NCBI GenBank assembly: GCA_002256685.1
Contig: NQJH01000033.1
Location: forward strand, 1 to 26,099
DNA length: 26,099 bases
From: Methylococcaceae bacterium NSP1-2
Lineage (GTDB): Bacteria > Pseudomonadota > Gammaproteobacteria > Methylococcales > Methylomonadaceae
Reading direction: 5' to 3'
Each line of letters opens with the position of its first letter. Position 1 is the stretch's first letter. Below are positions 7,353 through 15,724 of this stretch, one piece after another. A program made the translations under genes and the position numbers. Below the pieces are notes generated by a model that was not told the DNA's origin, did not search any database, and saw nothing but the letters and a program-made list of their open reading frames with translations.

Positions 7353-8276
7353 TTATTCGGGAGCTCTTGGGGTTTGTGCAGAACGCATAAACGAAATCGG
7401 TGCTTCTTCATCGTCATCAAAAGTGACCATTTCCCATGCGTCGGTATCATCCAATAAAGTACGCAATAATTTATTGTTTAAACCATGTCCTGATTTGTAG
7501 CCAATAAATTCACCAATTAAACTGTGTCCTAACAGATATAAGTCACCAATCGCATCGAGAATCTTGTGTTTAACAAATTCATCCGCACAACGTAAACCGT
7601 CTTCATTGAGAATTTTATCGTCATCAACAACGATGGCATTATCGAGGCTTCCACCCAGTGCGAGATTGTTGTCTCTCAGCATTTGAATATCTTTCATAAA
7701 GCCAAAAGTTCTAGCTCGGCTGACTTCTTTTACGAAAGTAGTAGAAGAAAAATCCATCGTGGCAGTTTTAACGTGTTCTTCAAAAGCGGGGTGTTCAAAA
7801 TCAATGGTAAAGGTTACTTTAAAACCTTCAAAGGGATTAAATTCTGCCCATTTATCACCGTCTTCTACGCGAATACTGCGTTTGATACGAATATATTGTT
7901 TAGGGCAATCTTGTTCTTCCACGCCTGCCGATTGCAGTAAAAATACAAAAGGGCCTGCACTACCGTCCATAATTGGCACTTCAGCGGCACTGACATCAAT
8001 AATCGCGTTATCAATACCTAAGCCAGCAAATGCAGATAGTAAATGCTCGATAGTGGAAATTTTTACATCACCGGCAACCAGTGTGGTGGATAACACGGTT
8101 TCGCCGACATTGCGCGGCGTGGCTTGAATAGTAACGGGTTCATCTAAATCGACGCGGCGAAAGCGAATACCTGTATTGGGTTCGGAAGGACGCAAGGTTA
8201 AATATATTTTTTCGCCTGTGTGTAGACCTACGCCTGTGGCTCTGATGGTATTTTTTAAAGTTCGCTGTTTAATCAT
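7353..8276 (-). CDS. lpxC: UDP-3-O-acyl-N-acetylglucosamine deacetylase LpxC
   Basis: LpxC is the zinc-dependent deacetylase that performs the committed step of lipid A synthesis in the cytoplasm. The 307-residue protein matches the family length (about 305). It starts MIKQRTLKNTIRATGVGLHTGE, the standard N-terminus. Zinc ligands are His78 (STIEHLLSA), His237 and Asp241 (VKHKILDAIGDL), with catalytic Glu77 and His264 (KSGHGLNN). The IMDGSAGPF substrate-site block (102-110) is intact. The C-terminal tail is acidic (DDDEEAP), the region that in enterics controls FtsH degradation, though no clear degron can be called here. It stands apart from the ftsZ cluster and is divergent from zapE. Confidence 0.97.
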   Translation of the reverse strand: MIKQRTLKNTIRATGVGLHTGEKIYLTLRPSEPNTGIRFRRVDLDEPVTIQATPRNVGETVLSTTLVAGDVKISTIEHLLSAFAGLGIDNAIIDVSAAEVPIMDGSAGPFVFLLQSAGVEEQDCPKQYIRIKRSIRVEDGDKWAEFNPFEGFKVTFTIDFEHPAFEEHVKTATMDFSSTTFVKEVSRARTFGFMKDIQMLRDNNLALGGSLDNAIVVDDDKILNEDGLRCADEFVKHKILDAIGDLYLLGHSLIGEFIGYKSGHGLNNKLLRTLLDDTDAWEMVTFDDDEEAPISFMRSAQTPRAPE

Positions 8277-8420
8277 GAAATAATAACGTCATTATGGAGG
8301 TGGGGCAAAGGGTTGTAATAGTATCACAATGCCGCTTAAAAATAGAGATTGAATCTATTTTTTGTTTTTTATTCGGATAAAAACAGCCATTGACCATTAA
8401 ACTAATATTTAACTTAAATC
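8277..8420. other. Divergent intergenic region between lpxC and zapE
   Basis: This 144-base AT-rich stretch must hold the 5' signals of both lpxC (minus) and zapE (plus). I see no convincing pair of promoter hexamers at good spacing and no clear Shine-Dalgarno for either gene. A run of T/A-rich sequence (8358-8380) is the only compositional feature. No hairpin or small gene stands out. Confidence 0.35.
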
Positions 8421-9587
8421 ATGCTAAAAAAACTTTTCCAACCCACGGTATTAGACGCAGTAGCGCAATTTCCTGATGTTTCAAGATTACTGGAACAGCG
8501 ATATTTTCATCAAGTTGAGCAACACGTTATTCAATATGACGAGGCACAATTCATTGCTATTCAGCATTTACAAACCCTATTAAATAACCTGTTGCTCACG
8601 GTTGCTTATCGGCGTAAAGCCTTTGCACGGCAATTACGCTCCTCCGCTCAACAAAAATGCCAAAGTTTGTATATTTTTGGTGAAGTCGGGCGCGGTAAAT
8701 CCATGTTAATGGATTTATTTTATGAAGCTTGTCCATTACCCCAAAAAAGACGGGTTTACTTTCATACCTTTATGCTTGAAGTCCATGCGTTCATTCACCA
8801 AGCACAACAACGCAATCAGCCGAATGCAATTTTGACACTGGCAAAAAAAATCAAAGATTCCACTGTATTGCTGTGTTTTGATGAATTTCATGTGACCGAT
8901 ATAGCTGATGCGATGATTTTACAGCGATTATTTAGCCAACTATTTGAATTAGGCGTGGTGCTGGTAATTACTTCTAACCGTCATCCTAAAGACTTATATC
9001 AAGGCGGTTTGCAAAAAGACCAGTCTTTAGCGTTTACTCAGCTGTTGGAAACCGAAGCTACTATTATTGAATTGGTTGCAAAAACTGATTACCGACTCAG
9101 TTATACCCCTGCATTAAAAACCACCTACTATTTTCCACTGGACGCGCATTCCAATGATTTTATTCAACAAAGTTATAACGGCTTAACGCAGTTTGCCACT
9201 AAGCAATCAGGGGTTTTACAGCTCTTAGGACGACAGATTTTTTTATCTGCGGTCTATAACAATATCGCTTTATTATCGTTTGATGAATTATGCACACAGC
9301 CTTTAGGTTCTGCCGATTATTTAACCATCGCTAATCAATTCAATACCCTGATAGTCACTGATATTCCCAAATTAACCGCCGACAAGCGCAACGAAGCCAA
9401 ACGCTTTGTGACGCTAATTGACGCGCTCTATGAACATAAAGTACAGCTAATCTGCACCGCTGAAGTTCCCGCGCACGCACTGTACACCGAAGGCGACGGC
9501 GCGTTTGAATTTAAACGTACCGTATCGAGATTAATTGAAATGCAATCAGAGTGTTATTTACAACGATTTTCCGTCTGTACAGATTGA
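8421..9587 (+). CDS. zapE: Cell division ATPase ZapE (AFG1 family)
   Basis: ZapE is an AFG1-type ATPase that associates with the FtsZ ring. The 388-residue protein shows Walker A GEVGRGKS (87-94) followed by MLMDLF, a family hallmark, and Walker B with the extended CFDEFHVTDIADAM (152-165). TSNRHPKDLYQGGLQ (sensor region) follows, and the conserved end has EFKRTVSRLIEMQS. The first Gly of the usual GGVGRGKT is present but the second position is Glu, a mild variation. Length is normal (about 375). It has its own upstream region shared with lpxC; no partner gene follows closely, since trkA starts 173 bases later. Confidence 0.92.
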   Translation: MLKKLFQPTVLDAVAQFPDVSRLLEQRYFHQVEQHVIQYDEAQFIAIQHLQTLLNNLLLTVAYRRKAFARQLRSSAQQKCQSLYIFGEVGRGKSMLMDLFYEACPLPQKRRVYFHTFMLEVHAFIHQAQQRNQPNAILTLAKKIKDSTVLLCFDEFHVTDIADAMILQRLFSQLFELGVVLVITSNRHPKDLYQGGLQKDQSLAFTQLLETEATIIELVAKTDYRLSYTPALKTTYYFPLDAHSNDFIQQSYNGLTQFATKQSGVLQLLGRQIFLSAVYNNIALLSFDELCTQPLGSADYLTIANQFNTLIVTDIPKLTADKRNEAKRFVTLIDALYEHKVQLICTAEVPAHALYTEGDGAFEFKRTVSRLIEMQSECYLQRFSVCTD

Positions 9588-9650
9588 GGCACGAAGCCTA
9601 TTTATCGAGGGCTATGATGCGCTTTTGCGTCAATTCATTCGATGAGAATG

Positions 9651-9679
9651 TTGATAGTGTTGGATTATTACCCTGTAAA
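9651..9679 (+). promoter_or_regulatory. Putative sigma70-type promoter for trkA-trkH
   Basis: TTGATA (9651-9656) and TGTAAA (9674-9679) are separated by exactly 17 bases, five and four matches to the consensus hexamers respectively. It lies in the 173-base gap after zapE, about 80 bases before the trkA start. Based on pattern alone. Confidence 0.4.
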
Positions 9680-9760
9680 ATCCCCATTATTCAGGTAAAA
9701 TGCGCTGTTTTGTATCAACCAATACTTTTTCAGCAGTATTTAATTTAGCGGTGTGGCTTA

Positions 9761-11122
9761 ATGAAAATAGTTATTCTTGGGGCTGGCGTGACTGGATCAT
9801 CGGTTGCGGGGGCATTGGCAAGTGAAGAAAATGATATTGTGGTGATTGATTTTAATCCGCTACTTCTCGATGCGTTAAAAGAACGGTTTGATATTGCCAC
9901 AGTTGCAGGTAATGCAGCGCATCCGAGCATCTTAGAGCAAGCAGGGGTTAAAAATGCGGATATAGTCATTGCAGTAACAGACAGTGATGAAACCAATATG
10001 TTGGCGTGTGTGATTATTAATGCGTTGTATAGTCGCCCAAAAACGATTGCCCGCGTACGCGCGATTGATTACATGAAAAACCCAGAATTGTTTGGTCCAA
10101 TGGGCGTTCCTGTGGATCATGTGATTAGTCCCGAACAAATTGTTATGCAGTCGATTCGTAACTTAATTGATTTTCCGGGGGTATTGCATATCTCTGATTT
10201 TGCCGATGGTTTAGTGCGCTTGTTTTCGGTACGAGTGACTGAAGATGGTGTGTTAACAGGTAAAAAAATCAATTCGCTTAAAGAACGCTTCACCACCGGT
10301 AAAATTCGCGTGGTATCTATTTTTCGCCAAGGTAAACCTCAACCTATCAACGGTGAATCGATTATCGAAACCGACGATGAAGTGTTTTTTGTTGCACCAC
10401 GTCAAGAAGTCCGCAAGGTTCTCAAAGAACTGAATAAGTTAGAACCGCCACTAAAACGTATTATCATTGCAGGCGGTGGTCATGTCGGTAAACGCTTAGC
10501 CCTCGCCTTAGAACACGATCATCAAGTCAAAATTATTGAAAAAAATCCCATACGCGCTCAAAAAATTGCTAATGATTTGAATAAGACCGTAGTGCTGTTA
10601 GGCGATTGTGCCGATGAATCGCTATTACTCGATGAATCTATTGAAAGTACCGATTTGTTTTGCGCCATTACTGATAATGACGGCGTTAATATTATCTCTG
10701 CCGCATTAGCAAAAAGTTTAGGGGTACGCAAAACGATCTGCCTGCTTAATCATACCTCGTACACTAAACTATTACCGGGTACCGGTATTGATGTTGCCAT
10801 CCTACCTAATCAAGAAACACTGGGTAGTATTCTCAAACATGTGCGCCGTGGTGACGTAGCACAAGTGACTTCGCTATGCGGGGGTACAGCAGAGGCGATT
10901 GAGGCGATTGCTCATCGGGGTACTGGCAGTAATTCAGTGGTGGGTCTTCCCGTCAATAAAGTCAATTTTCCAGCGGGTATCGTGTTAGGCGCGTTGATTC
11001 GTAATCGTCAAGTGGTTTCCATACATCACGACACTGTGTTTGAAGAAAACGATCATGTCATCATGTTTGCAATGGATAAAAAATTGGTGACTAATATCGA
11101 AGTCACTTTCCAGCCTATTTAA
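9761..11122 (+). CDS. trkA: Trk potassium uptake regulatory subunit TrkA
   Basis: TrkA is the peripheral, nucleotide-binding subunit that gates the TrkH potassium channel on the inner face of the membrane. The 453-residue protein is a duplicated RCK protein. The first Rossmann half has GAGVTG (7-12) with the acidic residue DF at 30-31 and TDSDETN (73-79). An RCK-C domain follows around 140-215. The second Rossmann half has GGGHVG (238-243) and a second RCK-C domain reaches the C-terminus. Length agrees with E. coli TrkA (458). trkH follows 69 bases later on the same strand, so the two probably form an operon. No strong Shine-Dalgarno precedes ATG 9761, but the GxGxxG start is in the expected place. 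Confidence 0.96.
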   Translation: MKIVILGAGVTGSSVAGALASEENDIVVIDFNPLLLDALKERFDIATVAGNAAHPSILEQAGVKNADIVIAVTDSDETNMLACVIINALYSRPKTIARVRAIDYMKNPELFGPMGVPVDHVISPEQIVMQSIRNLIDFPGVLHISDFADGLVRLFSVRVTEDGVLTGKKINSLKERFTTGKIRVVSIFRQGKPQPINGESIIETDDEVFFVAPRQEVRKVLKELNKLEPPLKRIIIAGGGHVGKRLALALEHDHQVKIIEKNPIRAQKIANDLNKTVVLLGDCADESLLLDESIESTDLFCAITDNDGVNIISAALAKSLGVRKTICLLNHTSYTKLLPGTGIDVAILPNQETLGSILKHVRRGDVAQVTSLCGGTAEAIEAIAHRGTGSNSVVGLPVNKVNFPAGIVLGALIRNRQVVSIHHDTVFEENDHVIMFAMDKKLVTNIEVTFQPI

Positions 11123-11191
11123 TAACAACAGGTTCGAGCATTAAGGTTTATTGACAGTGAATCTTAATCTTTTAACCTCGTATTCAATTTT

Positions 11192-12649
11192 ATGAACGTT
11201 ATTCTAACTATCATCCATATTTTCGGCTTAGTAACCATCGGCTTTAGCGGTCTGATGACGACCTGCTTATTGACTTCCCAGATTGCTGACGACGGAGCGA
11301 CTAACGCTTTTTTTGAAGGGTCATTAATTACCTTTCTATTTGGTCTGTTGATGTTTTTACCCACGTTACGCACGCCTAAAAAAGTATCGCGACAAGCGGG
11401 TTTTTTATTAGTCGCGATGACGTGGACATTAAGCCCTGTATTTTGCACTCTGCCGCTATTGCTGAATTTTCCTGAAATGAGTTTTGTTGATGCTTATTTT
11501 GAGACCACTTCAGGACTCACCACCACAGGCGCGACCATTTTGAACGGCGTAGATAATTTGCCGATGTCGATTAATTTATGGCGACATGAATTAAATTGGA
11601 TAGCAGGGATGGGGATCATTATTTTTGCGGTGGCGATTTTGCCAATTTTAGGCATCGGTGGTATGCAGTTATATAAAGCAGAAACCCCTGGCTCAGTGAA
11701 AGAATCGGACTTGCCGCCGCGTATTGCTCAAACGGCTAAAGCGTTATGGCTTGTTTATGCGGGCATGTCAGTTGCCTGTATGATTGCGTTACGTTTGGCA
11801 GGTATGGGGTGGTTTGATGCCATTTGTTATGCGTTTTCCGCGATGAGTTTGGGCGGTTTTTCAACGCATGATAACAGTGTGGGTTTTTTTAATTCCGTGC
11901 CGATTGAAGTAGTACTGAGTATTTTTCAATTAGTGGCTGCGATGAATTTTGCCACGCATTTTATCGCGCTACGCAAAGGCTCTTTACATCCCTATATAGA
12001 CGATACGGAAGCCCGCAGTTTTTTATTTTTGGTGCTAAGTAGTTGTGTTGTTGCCGCACTCGTATTACAACAGGCGGGAACTTATCCCGATTTCTTAACC
12101 GCATTACGTCACGCCTCGTTTAATTTAATTTCCATTGCCACCGATAGTGGCTTTACTACTCAGGATTTTAATGCGTGGCCCATCTTTGTACCGATGTGGA
12201 TGTTATTTTTAAGTTGTGTATCGGCTTCATCGGGTTCTACAGGGGGTGGTATTCGTATGATTAGAACCATCATTTTAATGAAGCAAGCCCGCTTAGAGAT
12301 GTTTAAATTTATTCATCCCTTTGCAGTACGCCCGTTAAAAATTGGCGATAATGTGGTTAAAAATGACATCGTCACCTCAGTGATGGGTTTTATTTTTCTG
12401 TATTTCATGTGCATTGTGATTTTAGTATTCACGCTACTACTTAGTGGTCTGGATTTTATCACGGCATTTAGTGCCATTATCGCTTGTTTTAATAACGCCG
12501 GTCCTGGTCTTAATTTAGTCGGTCCTGCGAGTAATTACAGTGTATTGAGTGATTTTCAAACCGCTGTTTGTACGTTTGCCATGTTGTTAGGACGGGTGCA
12601 AATTTTCTCGATTGTGATTTTGTTTATCCCAGAATTTTGGCGTAAGTAG
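11192..12649 (+). CDS. trkH: Trk potassium channel subunit TrkH
   Basis: TrkH is the inner-membrane potassium-translocating subunit partnered by TrkA. The 485-residue protein is strongly hydrophobic with about ten membrane segments arranged as four M1-P-M2 repeats. The four filter-like P-loops are visible: TTSGLTTTGA (105-114), AMSLGGFST (217-225), SIATDSGFTT (314-323) and FNNAGPGLN (433-441), each supplying the filter glycine. The intramembrane-loop region SSGSTGGGIR (346-355) is also present. Length matches the family (483 in E. coli). Its stop codon TAG lies within a decayed copy of the GTAGGGTGGGCA repeat. xseA remnants run convergently from the other side. Confidence 0.96.
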   Translation: MNVILTIIHIFGLVTIGFSGLMTTCLLTSQIADDGATNAFFEGSLITFLFGLLMFLPTLRTPKKVSRQAGFLLVAMTWTLSPVFCTLPLLLNFPEMSFVDAYFETTSGLTTTGATILNGVDNLPMSINLWRHELNWIAGMGIIIFAVAILPILGIGGMQLYKAETPGSVKESDLPPRIAQTAKALWLVYAGMSVACMIALRLAGMGWFDAICYAFSAMSLGGFSTHDNSVGFFNSVPIEVVLSIFQLVAAMNFATHFIALRKGSLHPYIDDTEARSFLFLVLSSCVVAALVLQQAGTYPDFLTALRHASFNLISIATDSGFTTQDFNAWPIFVPMWMLFLSCVSASSGSTGGGIRMIRTIILMKQARLEMFKFIHPFAVRPLKIGDNVVKNDIVTSVMGFIFLYFMCIVILVFTLLLSGLDFITAFSAIIACFNNAGPGLNLVGPASNYSVLSDFQTAVCTFAMLLGRVQIFSIVILFIPEFWRK

Positions 12650-12667
12650 GCTTTTTGCCCATTCTAC
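12646..12667. repeat. Decayed GTAGGGTGGGCA-family repeat containing the trkH stop
   Basis: The sequence gtaggctttttgcccattctac matches the loop and right arm of the 6856-6886 element (gctctttgcccaccctac) with a few changes, while most of the left arm is gone. The trkH TAG (12647-12649) sits at its left end. It lies between the convergent trkH and xseA. Confidence 0.55.
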
Positions 12668-13888
12668 GGAACGTTGATGCTTTTAACTTCATTGGTAAAA
12701 CTTCCTTGCGCAAGGCGAGTTTCCAGCACATCGCCTACTTTTAATTGTGCCGTTGAGCGAATAATTTGTCCTGAACACGGTTCGATAGTCAGTGCATAAC
12801 CACGATTGAGCGTCGCTAATGGACTGACCGCGTGTAAGGTTTGACTGCTAGCCGTTAATCGTTGCATAAGCTGTTTCAATTGCTGATCGATGGCTAACAC
12901 GAGGCGGTTACTCAAATAGCGTTGGCGTTGTTGATAGCTGTGAATCGTGATAACAGGATTGTGTTGCCACAGCTCGGCGGCTTTAACAGCTAGTCGATTT
13001 TGCTGGTGATGCAGTTTGTGGTGCATAGCCTGAGTTAGCCTGAGTTTCAAGGCATTCACTTGTTGGCTATTACGCGCTAGTTTTTGCTCAATAGATTGCT
13101 GAGCTAGCCGTTTACTCAGCCAGTCTACCGATTGCTGATGTTGACCTAATTTTCGTTGCAGTGCTGATTGTCGGCGACAAAATCAGCAATCGTCACATCG
13201 GTTTCATGACCGACAGCGGAAATAATCGGAATGTGACTGGCAAAAATTGCCCGCGCCACGATTTCTTCATTAAACGCCCACAAATCTTCTAACGAACCAC
13301 CACCACGCCCGACAATCAATACATCACACTCTGCCCGTTGATTGGCTATTGCGATGGCGTTGGCAATGTCCTGTTTCGCTTGTTCGCCTTGTACCGCAAC
13401 GGGATAAATAATCACTGGAATAGCCGCAAAACGCCGTTTTAATACCGTCAATATGTCGTGTAATGCCGCGCCGGTGGCAGAGGTAATCACGCCAATAGCT
13501 TTTGGTAACACAGGCAACGCTTGTTTGTGACCGCTATCGAATAGCCCTTCTGCCGCCAGTTTATGCTTTAAATCATCAAACGCACGGCGCAAATCACCCT
13601 CACCAGCGGCTTCCATACTTTCAACAATCAGCTGATAGTCACCGCGCGGCTCATACAAACTGACTTGGGCTTTAACAATGACTTGTTTACCGTTTTCTAG
13701 CTTGAAATTCAGCCGACGTTGTTGAGTGCGAAACATCGCACAGCGTATTTGCGCCCCGAACTGGGCGTGCTTAAGTTGGATAACTCACCTTCCACGCGCA
13801 CCGTCATAAAATACTCAGCAAGTAATTGACTGGTAGCGCGGTTGAGTTGGGTAACAGTGAATAGTTTGCGCTCTTCTATGTCCATCAT
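12664..13888 (-). pseudogene. xseA: Exonuclease VII large subunit, broken in three frames by two internal deletions
   Basis: XseA with XseB forms exonuclease VII, a single-strand DNA nuclease. Three consecutive minus-strand pieces match it in order. The N-terminal OB-fold piece (start ATG at 13886-13888 or 13883-13885) ends in family sequence at VEGELSNLSTPSSG. The middle catalytic piece, from about QIRCAMFRTQQRR to AVGHETDVTIADFVAD, includes GVITSATGAALHDIL and LIVGRGGGSLEDLW. The C-terminal coiled-coil piece continues from about SALQRKLGQHQQ to the stop at 12664, including AVSPLATLNRGYA. At the first junction (near 13753) the expected HWYFTLKD-type segment of about 11 residues is replaced by two bases (net loss about 31). 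At the second (13165-13170) the RAPTPSAAAE-type segment, some 20-35 residues, is lost. Each junction shifts frame. It is either a real pseudogene or an assembly defect; no other disruption is seen. Confidence 0.88.
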
Positions 13889-13931
13889 ATAAAAATAGTT
13901 TGGTTTTGTGCCGTATCCTGTCAAAGTCTAA

Positions 13932-13937
13932 TATAAT
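13932..13937 (+). promoter_or_regulatory. Putative -10 element upstream of speE
   Basis: A perfect TATAAT lies 39 bases before the speE start, in the gap between divergent xseA and speE. I could not find a good -35 at 16-18 bases upstream (the nearest TTGTGC is 20 away), so the promoter call is weak. A TTGACA on the opposite strand (13917-13922) might serve xseA. Confidence 0.3.
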
Positions 13938-13976
13938 GCTTCGATTATTTTCGTTTATTTTTCAGGAATCCACTAA

Positions 13977-14825
13977 ATGAATCCATCCGAATGGTTCACC
14001 GAACAAGTTCCCAGCGCGGGAACTGCTTTTTCATTAAAAATTAAACAAAAGTTACACGAAGAACAATCTGACTTTCAGTTCCTTGAAATTTACGAAACGG
14101 AAACGTTTGGTAATTTGATGGTGATTGATGGTTGCACGATGGTGTCTACGCGCGACAACTTTTTTTATCATGAAATGATAAGTCATCCTGCGTTGTACAC
14201 GCATCCTAATCCTAAACGGGTGTGGATTATCGGTGGCGGTGATTGCGGTACGTTACGCGAAGTGTTAAAACACCCGTCTGTTGAACACGCGGTACAAATT
14301 GATATTGATGAGCGCGTGACTCGTCTTGCGGAAATTTATTTCCCCGAATTGTGTGAGTCTAACAACGACCCACGCGCGGAGTTAAAATTTATTGATGGTA
14401 TTAAATGGGTCAAGGATGCCGAACCTAATTCGGTTGATATTATCATCGTTGATAGCACTGACCCAGTAGGTCCTGCTGAAGGTTTATTTGGTGAAGCTTT
14501 TTATCGCGATTGTTTTAACTGCTTGTCAGAAAATGGCATGTTAGTCCAACAAAGTGAATCAGCGTTACTGCATTTAAAACTGATTGGTGAAATGCGTGAT
14601 GCGATGAGCAACGCGGGTTTAAGCCACTTACAAACGCTATTTTTCCCACAATGTTTGTATCCATCAGGTTGGTGGAGTGCCACTATTGCCAGTAAAGCTG
14701 AATTATCGGCTTTTAGAGAACAAGACTGTGCCAATAAACCCTTTGATACGATTTATTACAATACTGACATTCATAAAGCGTCATTAGCACAGCCTGAATT
14801 TTTTAAAAAAGCCTTTCCTTTATAA
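13977..14825 (+). CDS. speE: Spermidine synthase (polyamine aminopropyltransferase)
   Basis: SpeE transfers the aminopropyl group from decarboxylated S-adenosylmethionine to putrescine, making spermidine in the cytoplasm. The 282-residue protein has the family order: a short N-terminal beta domain with FGNLMVIDG (44-52), STRDNFFYHEM (57-67), the nucleotide-binding glycine motif IIGGGDCGTLREV (84-96), the acidic QIDIDERV (107-114), and the catalytic-site DSTDPVGPAEGLF (159-171). Length is close to E. coli SpeE (287 or 288). The start is supported by AGGA (13964-13967) nine bases upstream of the ATG. No speD or other polyamine gene is in the window; a MarR-like regulator follows 11 bases later and may be co-transcribed. 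Aminopropyl acceptor preference cannot be fixed from sequence. Confidence 0.92.
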   Translation: MNPSEWFTEQVPSAGTAFSLKIKQKLHEEQSDFQFLEIYETETFGNLMVIDGCTMVSTRDNFFYHEMISHPALYTHPNPKRVWIIGGGDCGTLREVLKHPSVEHAVQIDIDERVTRLAEIYFPELCESNNDPRAELKFIDGIKWVKDAEPNSVDIIIVDSTDPVGPAEGLFGEAFYRDCFNCLSENGMLVQQSESALLHLKLIGEMRDAMSNAGLSHLQTLFFPQCLYPSGWWSATIASKAELSAFREQDCANKPFDTIYYNTDIHKASLAQPEFFKKAFPL

Positions 14826-14836
14826 TCTGATACTAA

Positions 14837-15406
14837 ATGCAAGACCTCACCACATTTAGATTATTTGAACGTATTAATAGTTTGCTCGAAGCAGAGGAGC
14901 GAAAAGGCTGTACTGCGCGTGGCTTAAAACTGGTTCATGCGCGTATTCTCGACTACTTAACAAACTGTAGTTCGCATAGTGATACGCCGATGGCGGTTGC
15001 TGAGTATTTGAGTTTAACCAAAGGCACCGTTTCGCAGTCTATCAGCGTACTAGAACGCAAAGGCTATATTAATAAAATACCCGATAGTCACGATAAACGC
15101 GTAGTACATCTGAGCTTATCACTGATGGGGCAGCAATTATTAGCAGAACTTAAACCGTTAAATATTTTTGCTCAAGCGGAACAAATGTTAGCGACTAAAC
15201 AAGTCAAGACCATTGGTGAAGCCTTAAGTACCGTACTGTTAATATTACAGCAAACCAGTCAGGCAAAAAGTTTTGGGGTTTGTGGTTCTTGCGCTCATTT
15301 TATTGAGCGTGAAGATCATAATCACTGTGCAGTTGCTCAAGTACCGGTAAGCCACGATGATGCTGAACGTATTTGCCGTCATCATGTACCCATTCATAAC
15401 GCCTAA
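14837..15406 (+). CDS. MarR-family regulator with a C-terminal Cys/His cluster
   Basis: Residues about 25-105 form a MarR-type winged helix: the recognition-helix segment SLTKGTVSQSISVLERKGYI (59-78) is followed by a wing with DSHDKRVVHLSLS (83-95). It likely binds operator DNA as a dimer. Unlike ordinary MarR proteins (about 140-150 aa), it carries a 40-residue extension with Cys149, Cys152, Cys164 and Cys180 plus His161, His163, His182 and His183 (C-x2-C-x11-C-x15-C). This could bind a metal or Fe-S cluster, or act as a redox switch. I have a recollection of MarR proteins with a similar tail, but cannot name a characterised one. It sits 11 bases after speE, so a role linked to that gene is possible but unproven. 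The start ATG lacks a clear ribosome site. Confidence 0.85.
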   Translation: MQDLTTFRLFERINSLLEAEERKGCTARGLKLVHARILDYLTNCSSHSDTPMAVAEYLSLTKGTVSQSISVLERKGYINKIPDSHDKRVVHLSLSLMGQQLLAELKPLNIFAQAEQMLATKQVKTIGEALSTVLLILQQTSQAKSFGVCGSCAHFIEREDHNHCAVAQVPVSHDDAERICRHHVPIHNA

Positions 15407-15444
15407 CAAACTGACCATTTTTCCATTACCCGAGATTACCTACC

Positions 15445-15705
15445 ATGTTTGATCCTAAAGCCATTGATGATATTGCTAGTCGCTTAACGGCAGCACTTCC
15501 CTCAGGTTTAACTAATCTGAAAGACGATATGGAAAAAAACTTTCGTCTCATTTTGCAAACTGCGTTGGGCAAGTTAGATTTAGTGACCCGCGAAGAATTT
15601 GAAGTCCAAAAAGCGGTACTCGCTAAAACCCGCTCAAAATTGGAAGCCCTAGAACAGCGGGTTGCTAACATAGAACAGCTAGTGCTTACTAAAGAAGAAT
15701 TGTAA
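15445..15705 (+). CDS. ubiK: Ubiquinone biosynthesis accessory factor UbiK (YqiC family)
   Basis: UbiK is a small accessory protein that, with UbiJ, supports aerobic ubiquinone synthesis and lipid association of the Ubi complex. The 86-residue protein starts MFDPKAIDDIASRLTAALP, the family N-terminus with its amphipathic helix. It has the LKDDMEKNFR block (26-35) and ends in a coiled coil with regular Leu/Val spacing (about 50-83: REEFEVQ...LEALEQRVANIEQL). It lies 19 bases upstream of comM, the usual gammaproteobacterial arrangement. The ATG is preceded by a weak purine run. Sequence and neighbourhood agree. Confidence 0.92.
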   Translation: MFDPKAIDDIASRLTAALPSGLTNLKDDMEKNFRLILQTALGKLDLVTREEFEVQKAVLAKTRSKLEALEQRVANIEQLVLTKEEL

Positions 15706-15724
15706 CGGTCTGGATTAACAGCTA

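Noticed and set aside
8390..8418. TTGACC plus 17 bases as a zapE promoter
   Set aside because: The matching -10 position would be CTTAAA, ending two bases before the start codon, which leaves no leader.
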